Source: Armatimonas rosea (GTDB lineage: Bacteria > Armatimonadota > Armatimonadia > Armatimonadales > Armatimonadaceae). From it: a stretch of 64,000 nt of DNA. The stretch lies in contig NZ_JACHGW010000005.1 of assembly GCF_014202505.1 (NCBI RefSeq), forward strand, positions 62,001-126,000, in the 5' to 3' direction. The notes beneath the pieces are model-generated. The model was not told the origin of the DNA and did no database searches. It worked only from the letters and a program-made list of their open reading frames with translations. This document shows positions 1 through 7,969 of this stretch, one piece after another (the stretch's first letter is position 1; every line of letters starts with the position of its first letter). The position numbers were made by a program, and so were the translations under genes.

Positions 1-51
1 GGCGAGGAAGGCATCCACCGAGGCATCACTGACTTTTGTTTTGAGTTCCAT
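1..51 (-). CDS. DUF1801-type protein, 5' fragment (cut by window edge)
   Basis: Only the first 17 codons are in the window, read leftwards from an ATG at 49-51. The peptide begins MELKTKVSDASVDAFLA, which resembles the N-terminus of small DUF1801/YdhG-like proteins (usually a Lys/Thr-rich start, then 'ASVxAFL'). The function of that family is not established. It is divergent from the oxygenase gene at 103 with about 50 bp between them. The assignment rests on a very short stretch. Confidence 0.45.
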   Translation of the reverse strand, partial: MELKTKVSDASVDAFLA

Positions 52-91
52 ATCCTCGGTACTCTGGGGGGCCTGCCAGACCCGGAAAGGG

Positions 92-97
92 TAAAAT
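92..97 (+). promoter_or_regulatory. -10 box immediately before the start codon (leaderless type)
   Basis: TAAAAT ends 5 nt before the ATG at 103. Transcription from a normal +1 would begin at or next to the A of the ATG. No Shine-Dalgarno is seen. One of seven such arrangements in the window. Confidence 0.5.
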
Positions 98-102
98 GTG
101 CT

Positions 103-696
103 ATGCCGTACTTTGTTCAGGGGCTCGCGCCCGATATCTTTACCATTCCTGAGCTACTCACCCCCGACGAATGCCAGGCGCTGATTCAAAAAGGCGAGTC
201 TCTCGGCTTTGAGTTGGCGACGATTAACACATCGGCTGGGCATATAAAAGCAACGGAAATACGCAACAATGACCGGGCCATCTGGGATGATCCTCACTAT
301 GCCGCCACAATTTGGGAGCGCGTTAACAGCCTGATTCCCGAAGGTCCGGAAGGCCAAACGCCGATTGGCCTCAACGAGCGCTGGCGTTTTTATCGTTATG
401 AGCCGGGTCAGCAGTTCAAGCGGCATCATGATGGTTCTTTAGCACTTCCACCGCGTGTGGTCGAGGGGATTTCACTTCCTCTTGGACGCTCCTTCACTAC
501 CCTGATGATCTATCTTAGTGATGGTTGTGAAGGCGGTGAGACAGCATTTTATGATGACTGGCTGCGGCCTTTGCTCAAGGTCCGTCCCGAAACAGGAATG
601 GCGCTCTGCTTCGCCCACCAGATTCTCCACGAAGGCTGCACGGTGGTCTCTGGGCAGAAGTACGTGCTGCGTACGGACATTATGTACAAGCCATAG
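103..696 (+). CDS. 2OG-Fe(II) oxygenase (prolyl 4-hydroxylase-like)
   Basis: 197 aa, soluble, no signal peptide. The C-terminal half has the double-stranded beta-helix signature: HHDG (about residues 108-111) supplies the HxD iron ligands, HEG near residue 177 the distal His, and an Arg about ten residues later (VLRTDIMY) would bind 2-oxoglutarate. The spacing between them (strand motif TTLMIYLSDGCEGGETAFY) is typical of the P4H/SM-20 group, which hydroxylates prolines or other side chains. The substrate cannot be told from sequence. Start chosen at the ATG just after a TAAAAT box. The next gene follows after 18 bp. Confidence 0.85.
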   Translation: MPYFVQGLAPDIFTIPELLTPDECQALIQKGESLGFELATINTSAGHIKATEIRNNDRAIWDDPHYAATIWERVNSLIPEGPEGQTPIGLNERWRFYRYEPGQQFKRHHDGSLALPPRVVEGISLPLGRSFTTLMIYLSDGCEGGETAFYDDWLRPLLKVRPETGMALCFAHQILHEGCTVVSGQKYVLRTDIMYKP

Positions 697-702
697 ACAG
701 GG

Positions 703-708
703 TAGAAT
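703..708 (+). promoter_or_regulatory. -10 box immediately before the start codon (leaderless type)
   Basis: TAGAAT ends 6 nt before the ATG at 715, just after the stop of the oxygenase gene. No ribosome-binding site is visible between them. Confidence 0.45.
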
Positions 709-714
709 CCCACC

Positions 715-1107
715 ATGCCGTTTTTTCAGAGCCCTAAACCGACCGAGGTTGGCCCGAAGCATCCCCTCCGCAAGCCGCTTCTGGACGCCCTCCGCCCCCG
801 AATCGAAGGCGATCTCAAGCAGCCCGTGCTCTTTCGGGTGACAAAGCTGCACGTCTTGGGGGACTTTGCCTTCGTGGTCTGTGAGCCGCGGACACCGGCG
901 GACAAGCCCATTGATTTCAAGAAGACGCACTACAAATCCGAGATCGACCAGCAGGTCTTTGATGGCGCAACGACCTACGCGCTCCTCAAGAAAATAGGCG
1001 GCAAGTGGAAGGCGGTGGAGCACGTGATCGGCCCGACCGATGTTGCATGGTCAAACTGGGCGGGGCCGCCCCACAACGCGCCCAAAGCGCTCTTGGGTTT
1101 GCCCTAG
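715..1107 (+). CDS. hypothetical protein, small NTF2-like candidate
   Basis: 130 aa, no signal peptide or membrane segment. After a basic N-terminus it has a region reading LRPRIEGDLKQPVLFRV, then LHVLGDFAFVVCEP, and later YALLKKIGGKWKAVEHVIG. The pattern 'gdfAfv...tyaLLkkigGkWkvv' is like that of small secreted or cytosolic proteins with an NTF2-like fold, but no family is certain. It lies just downstream of the oxygenase on the same strand and is followed by a palindromic intergenic repeat. Confidence 0.5.
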   Translation: MPFFQSPKPTEVGPKHPLRKPLLDALRPRIEGDLKQPVLFRVTKLHVLGDFAFVVCEPRTPADKPIDFKKTHYKSEIDQQVFDGATTYALLKKIGGKWKAVEHVIGPTDVAWSNWAGPPHNAPKALLGLP

Positions 1108-1130
1108 CCGTTGCCGGGCAATAAATTACC

Positions 1131-1236
1131 CGGCACAGAAGGGGAGCGTCCCGAGGACGCGCAGAGAGCTGGTGTTTGTGCGCCCACGGGGCGCTCCCTG
1201 CCTTCTGCCGGGGATTTCAACCCCCGGCATCCCCCT
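1131..1236. repeat. dispersed palindromic repeat, family C, copy 1
   Basis: Intergenic element between the convergent genes ending at 1107 and 1239. It holds the core gagcgtcccgaggacgcg (1144-1161) and, at the other end, a block close to ggggatttcaaccccc. The same two blocks, in varying order and orientation, recur at 61598-61690 and 62330-62385, always between genes. The paired GC-rich arms could fold into a hairpin serving both converging genes. Confidence 0.6.
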
Positions 1237-1238
1237 GG

Positions 1239-2240
1239 CTACCCCCCAATCAGAACCTTGGCGAAGGGAGCGCGCTGGATCAGGTAAACCGAGAGGGTGC
1301 TCAGGCCAAGCAGGAGCGTAACCGTGACGGGGACCCCAATGGCGGGGCCGTGCCAGCGGTTGCTGATCCCGGAGCGGGCGAGCTCTTCGAGCAAGAAGGG
1401 GTGGAGCAGGTAGATCCCCATCGAGAGCTGGGCAAGCAGGGTGATGTTCTTGGGCTCGCGGCGTACCCACTCGCGCAGGCAGACAAAGACCCCGAGGCTC
1501 TCTAGGATCACGGCGGGGGAGAAGTGACCGTTGATCACATAGTTGAACTGGTCCTTGGGCTGGACATTGGCCGCGCCCGCCCACTCGCCAAAGGTGACAT
1601 AGGCCGCCCCAAGAATCCAGCCGAGCAGGCCCAGCAGCGGGGTGAGCGGGTCGCCCGTGCGCCGCTTGAGCGAGAATCCCAGCAGGTAGTAGCCGATATA
1701 CGGGACAAAGAGCGTCCACGCCGTGCGATCCTCGGCCTTGGAGCGCCAGAAGACTGTCGCGGCGGCCACCGTGAGAGCCAGCGCCCCGAGCCACCACCGC
1801 TCCCGGTCCCCGAGGAAGCGGATCAGGGCACGCAGGGGGGGAGTGAGCAGATACAGCCCGGCGACAATGAAGAGAAAGTAGAGGTGGTAGTAGGGGCGGC
1901 CCTGTCGCAGAAAGCTCCAGCTGGTGGGCGTCATGCCGTTGGGGTTGCTCCAGGAGAGGTAGAAGTAGCACCAGAAGAGCAGCGGAACCCCAACTCGGAA
2001 GAAGCGCTTGCGGGCGAAGGCGAGCGGTGTCTCGACCCGGTCGGGGTTGAGCAGGAGCGCCCCGGAGAGCATGACAAAGACCGGCACGGCCCACTGCGAC
2101 AGCGACGAGAGGACATTGCAGACCCACCAGCCCACCGTGTCTTCGTCCAGGGGCGGGCGCCGGCCAAAGCCGCAGACATGGATCAGCAGAACCGCCAGCA
2201 GGCCACAGACCCGGACCGTGTCACCGTAGGCCAGCCGCAT
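1239..2240 (-). CDS. acyltransferase 3 family membrane protein
   Basis: 333 aa with about ten hydrophobic segments across the whole length. The first segment has the family's R...LLAVLLIHVCGF pattern with the catalytic-type His, matching OafA/YrhL-like O-acyltransferases that move acetyl or other acyl groups onto sugars in the inner membrane. It starts 1 bp after the rmlC stop, so it is the last gene of an rmlA-rmlC-acyltransferase operon. A role in acylating a surface glycan or its sugar precursor is inferred from that context. Confidence 0.85.
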   Translation of the reverse strand: MRLAYGDTVRVCGLLAVLLIHVCGFGRRPPLDEDTVGWWVCNVLSSLSQWAVPVFVMLSGALLLNPDRVETPLAFARKRFFRVGVPLLFWCYFYLSWSNPNGMTPTSWSFLRQGRPYYHLYFLFIVAGLYLLTPPLRALIRFLGDRERWWLGALALTVAAATVFWRSKAEDRTAWTLFVPYIGYYLLGFSLKRRTGDPLTPLLGLLGWILGAAYVTFGEWAGAANVQPKDQFNYVINGHFSPAVILESLGVFVCLREWVRREPKNITLLAQLSMGIYLLHPFLLEELARSGISNRWHGPAIGVPVTVTLLLGLSTLSVYLIQRAPFAKVLIGG

Positions 2241-2241
2241 A

Positions 2242-2796
2242 CTAGCCGGGGATCATCTCCCAGAAGTCGGCCCCGAGGATATCCCAGGGAAGCCGGCGCT
2301 CATCCGGGTCATCGAGGCTGAAGTGCTGGTTGACAAAGTACAGGATGGTTGCGTTCTGGGTGCCGATATTGGCTCCGCCGTGGGCGACGCCGCGGGGAAT
2401 GTAGACCAGCTGTGCACGTCCCCCGCCCAGCACCAGCCGCATCGAGACCCCACAGGTCGGGGAGTCCTTGCGGCAGTCGAGGAGCCCGACAAGGAGGCGG
2501 TCGGTGGGGGGGACAAACCAGACATCTTCCTGGTTGTAGTGCAGGTGAAATGCCTTGATCGAGCCGGGAAGCACGAGCGAGTACGACGACTGCCGCACCT
2601 GGAACTCGGGGATGGCGAGCAGGTGGCCGGTCTCGTCGAAGCGCACCAGCTCCGCAAAGCTCCCGCCATCGTCGATCATCAGGTTCAGGGGGATCACCTT
2701 GACTCCCTCAATCGGGGTCTTGCGGGTGTACTCTTGGGTGGTCAGCGCGGCGGCGTACTCCGGCGCGAGCGAGTCGGGTTTCAGGGATTCAGGCAT
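2242..2796 (-). CDS. rmlC: dTDP-4-dehydrorhamnose 3,5-epimerase-like protein (RmlC family)
   Basis: 184 aa cupin-fold protein. Seen: FHLHYNQEDVW (the family's catalytic His region), DCRKDSPT, IPRGVAHGGAN and a terminal PDERRLPWD, all in the order expected of RmlC. The enzyme epimerises C3 and C5 of dTDP-4-keto-6-deoxyglucose on the way to dTDP-L-rhamnose; divergent relatives act on other keto sugars, and this copy differs enough from textbook RmlC that the exact product is open. It lies 7 bp after rmlA, but rmlB and rmlD are not in this window. Confidence 0.8.
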   Translation of the reverse strand: MPESLKPDSLAPEYAAALTTQEYTRKTPIEGVKVIPLNLMIDDGGSFAELVRFDETGHLLAIPEFQVRQSSYSLVLPGSIKAFHLHYNQEDVWFVPPTDRLLVGLLDCRKDSPTCGVSMRLVLGGGRAQLVYIPRGVAHGGANIGTQNATILYFVNQHFSLDDPDERRLPWDILGADFWEMIPG

Positions 2797-2803
2797 AGGT
2801 GTG

Positions 2804-3667
2804 CTATTTTACCAGTCGGCGCAGGTAGGTGGCGTACTCGGTCTTGCCCAGCTTGGCCGCACGGGCGAGGACATCGTCGGGGCTGATCCAGCCCGAGAGA
2901 TAGGCGATCTCCTCCAGGCACGCGATCTTGAGGTCCTGGCGGTGCTCGATGGCGGCGACAAAGTTGCTGGCCTCTAGAAGGGAGTCGTGCGTCCCCGTGT
3001 CCAGCCAGGCCGTCCCGCGCCCGAAGAGCTCGGCATGGAGCTGGCCTTGCTCCAGATAGACCCGGTTGACATCGGTGATCTCCAGCTCGCCGCGGGGGGA
3101 GGGCTTGATATTCTTGGCGATCTCGGTGATCTGGCTATCGTAGAAGTACAACCCCACCACGGCGTAGCTGGACTTGGGCGCGGCGGGCTTCTCCTCGATC
3201 GAGATCACCTTTCCCGTGCCGTCGAACTCCATCACGCCGTAGCGCTCCGGGTCCTTGACATGGTAGCCAAAGACAGTCGCGCCGTCGGTGCGCTGCGCCG
3301 CGCCGCGTAGCTGCTCGGGGAGGCCGTGGCCGTAGAAGATATTGTCTCCCAGCACCAGCGCCGTCGGGCCGCCGCCGACGAACTCTTCCGCGATATGAAA
3401 CGCCTGCGCCAGTCCCTCGGGGCGGGGCTGCACCGCGTACTGCATCGAGATACCGTAGGCGCTCCCATCGCCGAGCAAGCGCTCAAAGAGGGGCAGGTCC
3501 TCGGGCGTGGAGATCAGACAGACATCCCGAATCCCGGCGAGCATCAGCGTGCTCAGTGGGTAGTAGACCATCGGCTTGTCGTAGATGGGCATGAGCTGCT
3601 TGGAGACAGCCAGGGTCATGGGATAGAGACGGGTGCCACTGCCGCCTGCGAGAACAATACCTTTCAT
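2804..3667 (-). CDS. rmlA: glucose-1-phosphate thymidylyltransferase
   Basis: 287 aa, the usual RmlA length. It begins [16 protein letters not shown], the nucleotide-binding loop, followed by [29 protein letters not shown] and the [17 protein letters not shown] motifs of the enzyme that joins dTTP and glucose-1-phosphate to give dTDP-glucose. An upstream in-frame ATG exists, but the chosen start fits the family and a TATAAT ends 7 nt upstream of it. First gene of the rmlA-rmlC-acyltransferase operon. Confidence 0.95.
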   Translation of the reverse strand: MKGIVLAGGSGTRLYPMTLAVSKQLMPIYDKPMVYYPLSTLMLAGIRDVCLISTPEDLPLFERLLGDGSAYGISMQYAVQPRPEGLAQAFHIAEEFVGGGPTALVLGDNIFYGHGLPEQLRGAAQRTDGATVFGYHVKDPERYGVMEFDGTGKVISIEEKPAAPKSSYAVVGLYFYDSQITEIAKNIKPSPRGELEITDVNRVYLEQGQLHAELFGRGTAWLDTGTHDSLLEASNFVAAIEHRQDLKIACLEEIAYLSGWISPDDVLARAAKLGKTEYATYLRRLVK

Positions 3668-3674
3668 CGGGGGC

Positions 3675-3680
3675 ATTATA
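3675..3680 (-). promoter_or_regulatory. -10 box immediately before the rmlA start (leaderless type)
   Basis: On the minus strand TATAAT is followed by 7 nt (gcccccg) and then the ATG of rmlA. No Shine-Dalgarno intervenes. Confidence 0.5.
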
Positions 3681-3844
3681 CCGTCAATGGGCAGGGGGCG
3701 GGAAATGGGGACGGAGCACGAAAGCCCCTCTCGTCTCTTGTGCAATCTGCATCATAGTCATATAGACCAACGAGCGGGGCTTCAGTGGTCTAGTTATTGG
3801 CAGGGTGCGCTTAAATCCCTACCCCCTCCGCATTAATTTCCCGT

Positions 3845-3850
3845 TATACT
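3845..3850 (+). promoter_or_regulatory. -10 box immediately before the start codon (leaderless type)
   Basis: TATACT ends 6 nt before the ATG at 3857. The 6-nt spacer (actagc) has no ribosome-binding site. No convincing -35 is seen. Confidence 0.5.
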
Positions 3851-3856
3851 ACTAGC

Positions 3857-4930
3857 ATGCGCACTATCTCCGCTGCCCTGTTCCGTGAGGTCGGGCGGCC
3901 TTTTGCTGTGGAGTCCGTTCAGCTCGCCGAGCCCAAGGCGGGTGAGGTCTTGGTGAAGATGCAGGCCGCTGGGGTCTGTCACTCAGACTGGCACCTGGTG
4001 ACTGGAGCGACCAAGGTCCCCGCACTGACGGTTCCTGGCCACGAGGGCGCGGGGATTGTCGAGGCGGTAGGGCCGGGCGTGAGCCAGGTGCGCGTGGGGG
4101 ACCTGGTCGCGCTGAACTGGGCACCGTACTGCGGCCTGTGCGAGTGCTGCCTCGATAGTCTCCCGGCGCTCTGCCAGGAGTACTTGAAGCAGAAGTGGGC
4201 GGGGACCCTGCTGGATGGCACGACTCGCCTCTCCCAAGACGGCGTCCCGGTCCACCACTTCACCGCCACGGCCTGCTTTGCCGAGTACACGGTCGTCCCC
4301 GAGTGCTGCGCTGTCCCGCTTCCCTCAGACATCCCGCCCGCCATCGCCGCCGTGCTCGGGTGTGCCGTGACAACCGGCGTCGGTGCCGTGCTCAACAAAG
4401 CCCGTGTCGCGCCCGGCGACTCCGTGGCGGTCTTTGGCTGCGGCGGCGTGGGCCTCTGCGCGATTCTGGGCGCGGCTGCGGCGGGCGCGGGCCGTATCGT
4501 CGCTGTCGATGTCTCTGAGGAAAAGCTCGCCTTCGCGCGCCTGCTCGGCGCGACCGAGACCAGCCTCTCCCCGACTCTCGAAAAGCGCGTGGATTATGCC
4601 TTTGAGTGTGTCGGGCTGCCCGAGCTCCAGCGCCACGCCTTCGACGCCACCAAGCCCGGTGGGATGACAGTCCTCGCGGGAATCACCCCCACAGACTCGC
4701 TCACCGCGCTCCCCGGCGCGGCCTGGACACGGCAAGAGAAGACCGTCGCCGGCACCTACTACGGCACCGCCCACCCCCGCCGGGACTTCCCCCGGTTCGC
4801 CGAGCTCTGGCGCCAGGGCCGCTTGCCGCTAGAGAAGCTCCTCACCCGCACCTATGAGCTTGGCCAGATCGAAACCGCCTACGCAGACTTGGTCGGTGGC
4901 GCGGTCGGTCGCGGTATGATTGTGTTCTAG
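3857..4930 (+). CDS. zinc-dependent alcohol dehydrogenase (MDR family)
   Basis: 357 aa, the normal length for this family. Catalytic zinc ligands: Cys in GVCHSDWH (about residue 37), GHEGAG (His about 59) and a later Cys near GCAVTTG. Structural zinc: four Cys spaced x2, x2, x7 in YCGLCECCLDSLPALC. The Rossmann glycine motif is VFGCGGVGLCAI. The pattern is that of class III/benzyl-alcohol-type dehydrogenases oxidising alcohols with NAD(P)+. The substrate is unknown. It is a single-gene unit followed by a MITE-like element 11 bp after its stop. Confidence 0.9.
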   Translation: MRTISAALFREVGRPFAVESVQLAEPKAGEVLVKMQAAGVCHSDWHLVTGATKVPALTVPGHEGAGIVEAVGPGVSQVRVGDLVALNWAPYCGLCECCLDSLPALCQEYLKQKWAGTLLDGTTRLSQDGVPVHHFTATACFAEYTVVPECCAVPLPSDIPPAIAAVLGCAVTTGVGAVLNKARVAPGDSVAVFGCGGVGLCAILGAAAAGAGRIVAVDVSEEKLAFARLLGATETSLSPTLEKRVDYAFECVGLPELQRHAFDATKPGGMTVLAGITPTDSLTALPGAAWTRQEKTVAGTYYGTAHPRRDFPRFAELWRQGRLPLEKLLTRTYELGQIETAYADLVGGAVGRGMIVF

Positions 4931-4941
4931 TGATCTACCTA

Positions 4942-5048
4942 GACCCTGTTGCCGAATTCCCGGAGAGGCTCAAAACGCCACAAAATTGCTACTGCGTCGA
5001 ACACTTCGTAGATGGAGCTAGGGGCGGTTTTTGAATTCGGCAACAGAG
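4942..5048. mobile_element. MITE-like element, 107 bp, with terminal inverted repeats and 8-bp target duplication
   Basis: Left end gaccctgttgccgaattc (4942-4959) and right end gaattcggcaacagag (5033-5048) are inverted copies that differ at one base in the shared part. The octamer tctaccta stands directly outside both ends (4934-4941 and 5049-5056), as expected of a target-site duplication. The interior is about 70 bp and has no room for a transposase, so it would have to be moved in trans by an insertion sequence with the same ends. No such element is in this window. Confidence 0.75.
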
Positions 5049-5105
5049 TCTACCTATGTATAGGGATTGTATTTTATAACTGAAGACTGGAGGCAATATT
5101 TGATA

Positions 5106-5984
5106 ATGGACGATGGACTAAGACGTGCTGCTGTGACGGGCTGTGACAAGAAATATATTGAGGGAGCTAAGACATTACTTGCGAGTATTGAAAAACATCA
5201 GCCTGATGTGAAACGTTATTGCTTGACAATAAGTGAAGATTATGAAGAAGTAAAGCAGGGTATAGGAAGCCTTGCTGAAGTGCATGCTGTTCCTAGATCG
5301 ATAAAAGTTGTTAGTTCTGATTTGCAACCTGCCGTGCTTAGACTGTTTATGCCTTGCTTGCCGGTTGATATTGCTGTATGGTTTGATTGTGATGTTATTA
5401 TGTGCTCTACTTCTCCAGAGTTGTGGTCTGTAAACCCTGGTGAAGTTTTGGCAGTGCTAGATACTGCGTATTCAAGAGATTGCTGGATTGAGGATTCATT
5501 AAAAAAATTTTACCGGGCTCAATATCCTGATTTAATTGATAAGCGAGGGTTTAATTCGGGGGTTTTTGCAATCCGATGCTCCGAATGGTTAGATCTCCCT
5601 GAACGTTATGAACAGGAATTTGAAATGGGAAAGTATCCTACCCATCCTCGTATATTTGATCAGCCAATGCTTAATGGATTAATGGCATCAAAAGTTCGTT
5701 ATCTGCCGTTTAAGTTTAATGCACATAACTTATTTGATCACAAGATTCCTAAAGATGTAAGGGTAATTCATTATACTGGTCGTAAAAAGCCTTGGGGTGT
5801 GAATTTCTCGAAATGTGAACCTTCATATTATTATTGGTTAAAGTTTGGGCTTTGTGAAAGGAATGAGATGGTTTTGCTCTTGGTTTATATTAAAATATTG
5901 TTGCGCGCTCCGATACGCCTTCTGTTTATGTTTTTGAAAAACAGGCAGAGTTTTTTTAATTATATTGGTGACGAGAATAAGTAA
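5106..5984 (+). CDS. glycosyltransferase family 8-like
   Basis: 292 aa. It opens with AAVTGCDKKYIEGAKTLL, has a DxD-type metal site in VWFDCDVIM (about residues 96-104), then FNSGVFAIRC, DQPMLNGLM and a late HYTGRKKPW, the order found in GT8 retaining glycosyltransferases that use UDP-sugars. The reading frame is visibly AT-rich compared with its neighbours and uses AT-ending codons freely, so it was probably acquired by transfer. It sits between a MITE-like element and an insertion sequence. The ATG at 5106 is preferred to an upstream TTG at 5067. Confidence 0.8.
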   Translation: MDDGLRRAAVTGCDKKYIEGAKTLLASIEKHQPDVKRYCLTISEDYEEVKQGIGSLAEVHAVPRSIKVVSSDLQPAVLRLFMPCLPVDIAVWFDCDVIMCSTSPELWSVNPGEVLAVLDTAYSRDCWIEDSLKKFYRAQYPDLIDKRGFNSGVFAIRCSEWLDLPERYEQEFEMGKYPTHPRIFDQPMLNGLMASKVRYLPFKFNAHNLFDHKIPKDVRVIHYTGRKKPWGVNFSKCEPSYYYWLKFGLCERNEMVLLLVYIKILLRAPIRLLFMFLKNRQSFFNYIGDENK

Positions 5985-6020
5985 GTCGTTGGAGAGTATT
6001 GGGACTATGTACGGTGAAGC

Positions 6021-6927
6021 TAGCTCTTAACCATTGGTGCGCATCTCGCTGTTGAGATTTGCTGATATTTCTTGAGTCAAGTGACTTGCGATAGGATGGG
6101 TTGTCTACACTCTTCCTGGAGCAAATCACTTGACCCTCACTGATTTTATCGCCACTTTGTTCTTTCATGTTGACGAAGCCATGACCGACGTACCCAAAGA
6201 TCCAAGGTCACAACTTTGGCCAAGTGAACTCGTTACCATCGGTGTCCTCTACGTACTCAAGGCACAGAGCCAGCGACGCTTTTGGCAGTGGCTCGAGGCA
6301 AACTACCTTCACCTATTTCCAGCTCTGCCAGAGCGCTCCCGCCTGTTCCGACTGATGCGAAACCATCAAGATTGGGCAGATCGTTTCTTGTCTGACCCCG
6401 GTATGCTCCTGGTAAGCGACAGTTTGGGCGTTGAACTGATTCATCCTCGCCGACAGGGGCGAAGTGAGAAGCAAGTTGGTGAAAAAGGCAAGTCCAATGG
6501 TCAATGGTACGTGGGAGTGAAGTTCTGCCCTCTGCTCAACTTTGATGGTCGCATCTGCGATTGGGATGCGGAAGGAGCCAGCCTTTACGATGGTGATTTT
6601 CAATGGATGCTCTCGGATCATCCCAACGAGCCTAAACTTGTAGATAATGGCTTCCATAAAGCTGCCAAACGTGGCGGCGATTGTGAGAATCTGATCGTGG
6701 CAACTACCGAATGATCGCCGAGACGCTCTTTTCGGGTTGGGTTCGCGTTTTGGGGATGAAGTCGATCACGGAGCGTGGCTGGTCAGGTATCGAGAGCCAT
6801 TTTGCTTTTGCTTGTGCTGCCTGGAATTTGGTGACGGATATGGCCACTACCTTATTTGGCGGTGACAAAAAGAGCATGAGTACGGCTTGGGTGCCGATTT
6901 GAAATAGCACCAATGGTTCTTACAGCT
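6021..6927 (+). mobile_element. insertion sequence, about 0.9 kb, transposase frameshifted
   Basis: Inverted ends share aaccattggtgc (left 6029-6040; right, inverted, 6907-6918), with looser similarity for a few bases outside. Between them lies one transposase gene split over two frames (6130-6902). No clear target duplication is visible, so the outer limits are approximate. The element lies between the AT-rich GT8 gene and a decayed formylglycine-enzyme gene and marks an accessory patch. Confidence 0.7.
6130..6902 (+). pseudogene. IS transposase (DDE type), frameshifted
   Basis: The first part (6130-6714) reads through a typical N-terminal helical region (DVPKDPRSQLWPSELVTIGV) and a first acidic motif in VSDSLGVELIHP. 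The second part (in frame with 6711-6902) reads RGNYRMIAETLFSGW... then ERGWSGIESHFAFACAAWNL, the normal C-terminal end of IS4/IS5/IS982-type transposases. The homology passes from the first frame to the other at about 6684-6700, where the first frame ends in non-homologous residues. No A- or T-run slippery site is seen, so a simple indel is likelier than programmed frameshifting. Confidence 0.75.
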
Positions 6928-7050
6928 CATCCTGACTTGCTAGGACCCCTTGGGCTCTAGAGATGGGAAGTAAAGTCGTCGCGATCCGTCCTGCATTGGT
7001 CCTGGTCAAAAACACGACGAGGTGATATGTGAAAATCGGGGATATCGTCG

Positions 7051-7578
7051 CATCCCATTAACCTCTATCAGTTTGCGGGTCGGGGAATTACCAAGCAAGC
7101 ACAGCGGGCGACGTGGCGGGAAGCAATCCTATACGGTAATCGGCTGAGTAAGCGCAGAAAACTCCCTCTCGCCTAGGACGAAGGCACAGGTCTCCTGAGG
7201 GACAGACGCGGCGTGCGGCTTCCGACTGCCGAGGAGTGGGAGTACGTGGCAAAGGGCTGGAGTGAGGGAAAGACAGGTAGCTATATCAAAACTCTGGAGG
7301 CGACCTACGCATTCTGTGACGTGGACCGCGAGCAGTACTTCCACGGAGTCTCTGAGCTAGCGAGGCTTGAGGTCAATCCTATCGGGCTGTACGGGATGCT
7401 GGGAAATGCCCACGAGTGGTGCAGTGAGCGCAACACCCTCTGCCACTGGGACGACTACTTTGCCAACTACGACAATGCGATCTACTATCAAGTCAAGACA
7501 AGCACGGCTCCGGAGACGGATCGGTATGGGTTTCGGGTTGTTCTCAGCTCAGGGTGCGAGCTAGGTCGAACGCCTTGA
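7051..7578 (+). pseudogene. formylglycine-generating enzyme-like (SUMF1/FGE) remnant
   Basis: In one frame the remains read ATWREAILYGNRLSKRR, a TAG at 7174-7176, then RLPTAEEWEYVAKG, GLYGMLGNAHEWCS and YGFRVV. These are successive landmarks of the FGE-sulfatase fold (normally 'vsWydAi.ycN.LSe', 'RLPTEAEWEYAARGG', 'GLYDMLGNvwEWc', 'GFRvv'). The N-terminal part is missing, there is an in-frame stop, and the Gly-Gly-Ser-Trp segment between EWC and GFR is gone. The 3' end overlaps the neighbouring minus-strand gene by 35 bp. A relic left beside the insertion sequence. Confidence 0.75.
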
Positions 7579-7918
7579 CAAGTGTTTTGGGGGCCTGGAT
7601 GCGCCAGGCATCCTCGATCAGCTCCGCAAGCTCAACGGTGTCGAGGGCGGGCAGGCGCACGAGAATCGCAGGAAAGCCGCGGTAGTGGTCGTCGGTGAAG
7701 AACTTGGTGGGATCGGCGGCGATGAGGGCCTGCTTTTCATCCTCGTTGGCAACCCGGATCGCTAGGACATCGTCGTGGAGCGTGCGGCCTTTCTGCCCCG
7801 GCACCTTCTCGGCGTAGTACCAGCAGAAGCCTTTTTGGCGCACCCGAAAGCCCGTGTCCTCGTGGACGGTCTCTGGGAACGAGAGCGCAATGCGCTCGAC
7901 ATCGTCTGTGTTGGTCAT
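7544..7918 (-). CDS. MmcQ/YjbR family protein
   Basis: 124 aa, soluble. Begins MTNTDDVERIALSFPETVHE and ends with AELIEDAWRIQAPKTLV; the series ALSFPET..., DVLAIRV, ADPTKFFTDDHYRGFPAILVRLP is typical of the small YjbR-fold (CyaY-like) proteins annotated as putative DNA-binding MmcQ family. Their biochemical role is not settled. A longer start at 7969 is possible, but the chosen ATG at 7918 matches the family. Divergent from the secreted protein at 7970. Confidence 0.8.
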   Translation of the reverse strand: MTNTDDVERIALSFPETVHEDTGFRVRQKGFCWYYAEKVPGQKGRTLHDDVLAIRVANEDEKQALIAADPTKFFTDDHYRGFPAILVRLPALDTVELAELIEDAWRIQAPKTLVKAFDLARTLS

Positions 7919-7969
7919 TCTTAATTTCCTGGGACGCAGGGTACCATAGGGGTCGTTAAGGAGTTCCAA

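Noticed and set aside
1126-2127. 333-codon minus-strand ORF overlapping the acyltransferase gene in another frame
   Set aside because: Pro/Arg/Ala-rich shadow typical of high-GC DNA; the acyltransferase frame has membrane helices and the catalytic His motif.
1524-2321. 265-codon plus-strand ORF opposite the acyltransferase and rmlC
   Set aside because: Low-complexity charged peptide antisense to two well-supported genes.
6684-6714. Programmed -1 frameshift in the transposase
   Set aside because: No A/T heptamer or downstream stem is apparent; kept only as a possibility in the findings.
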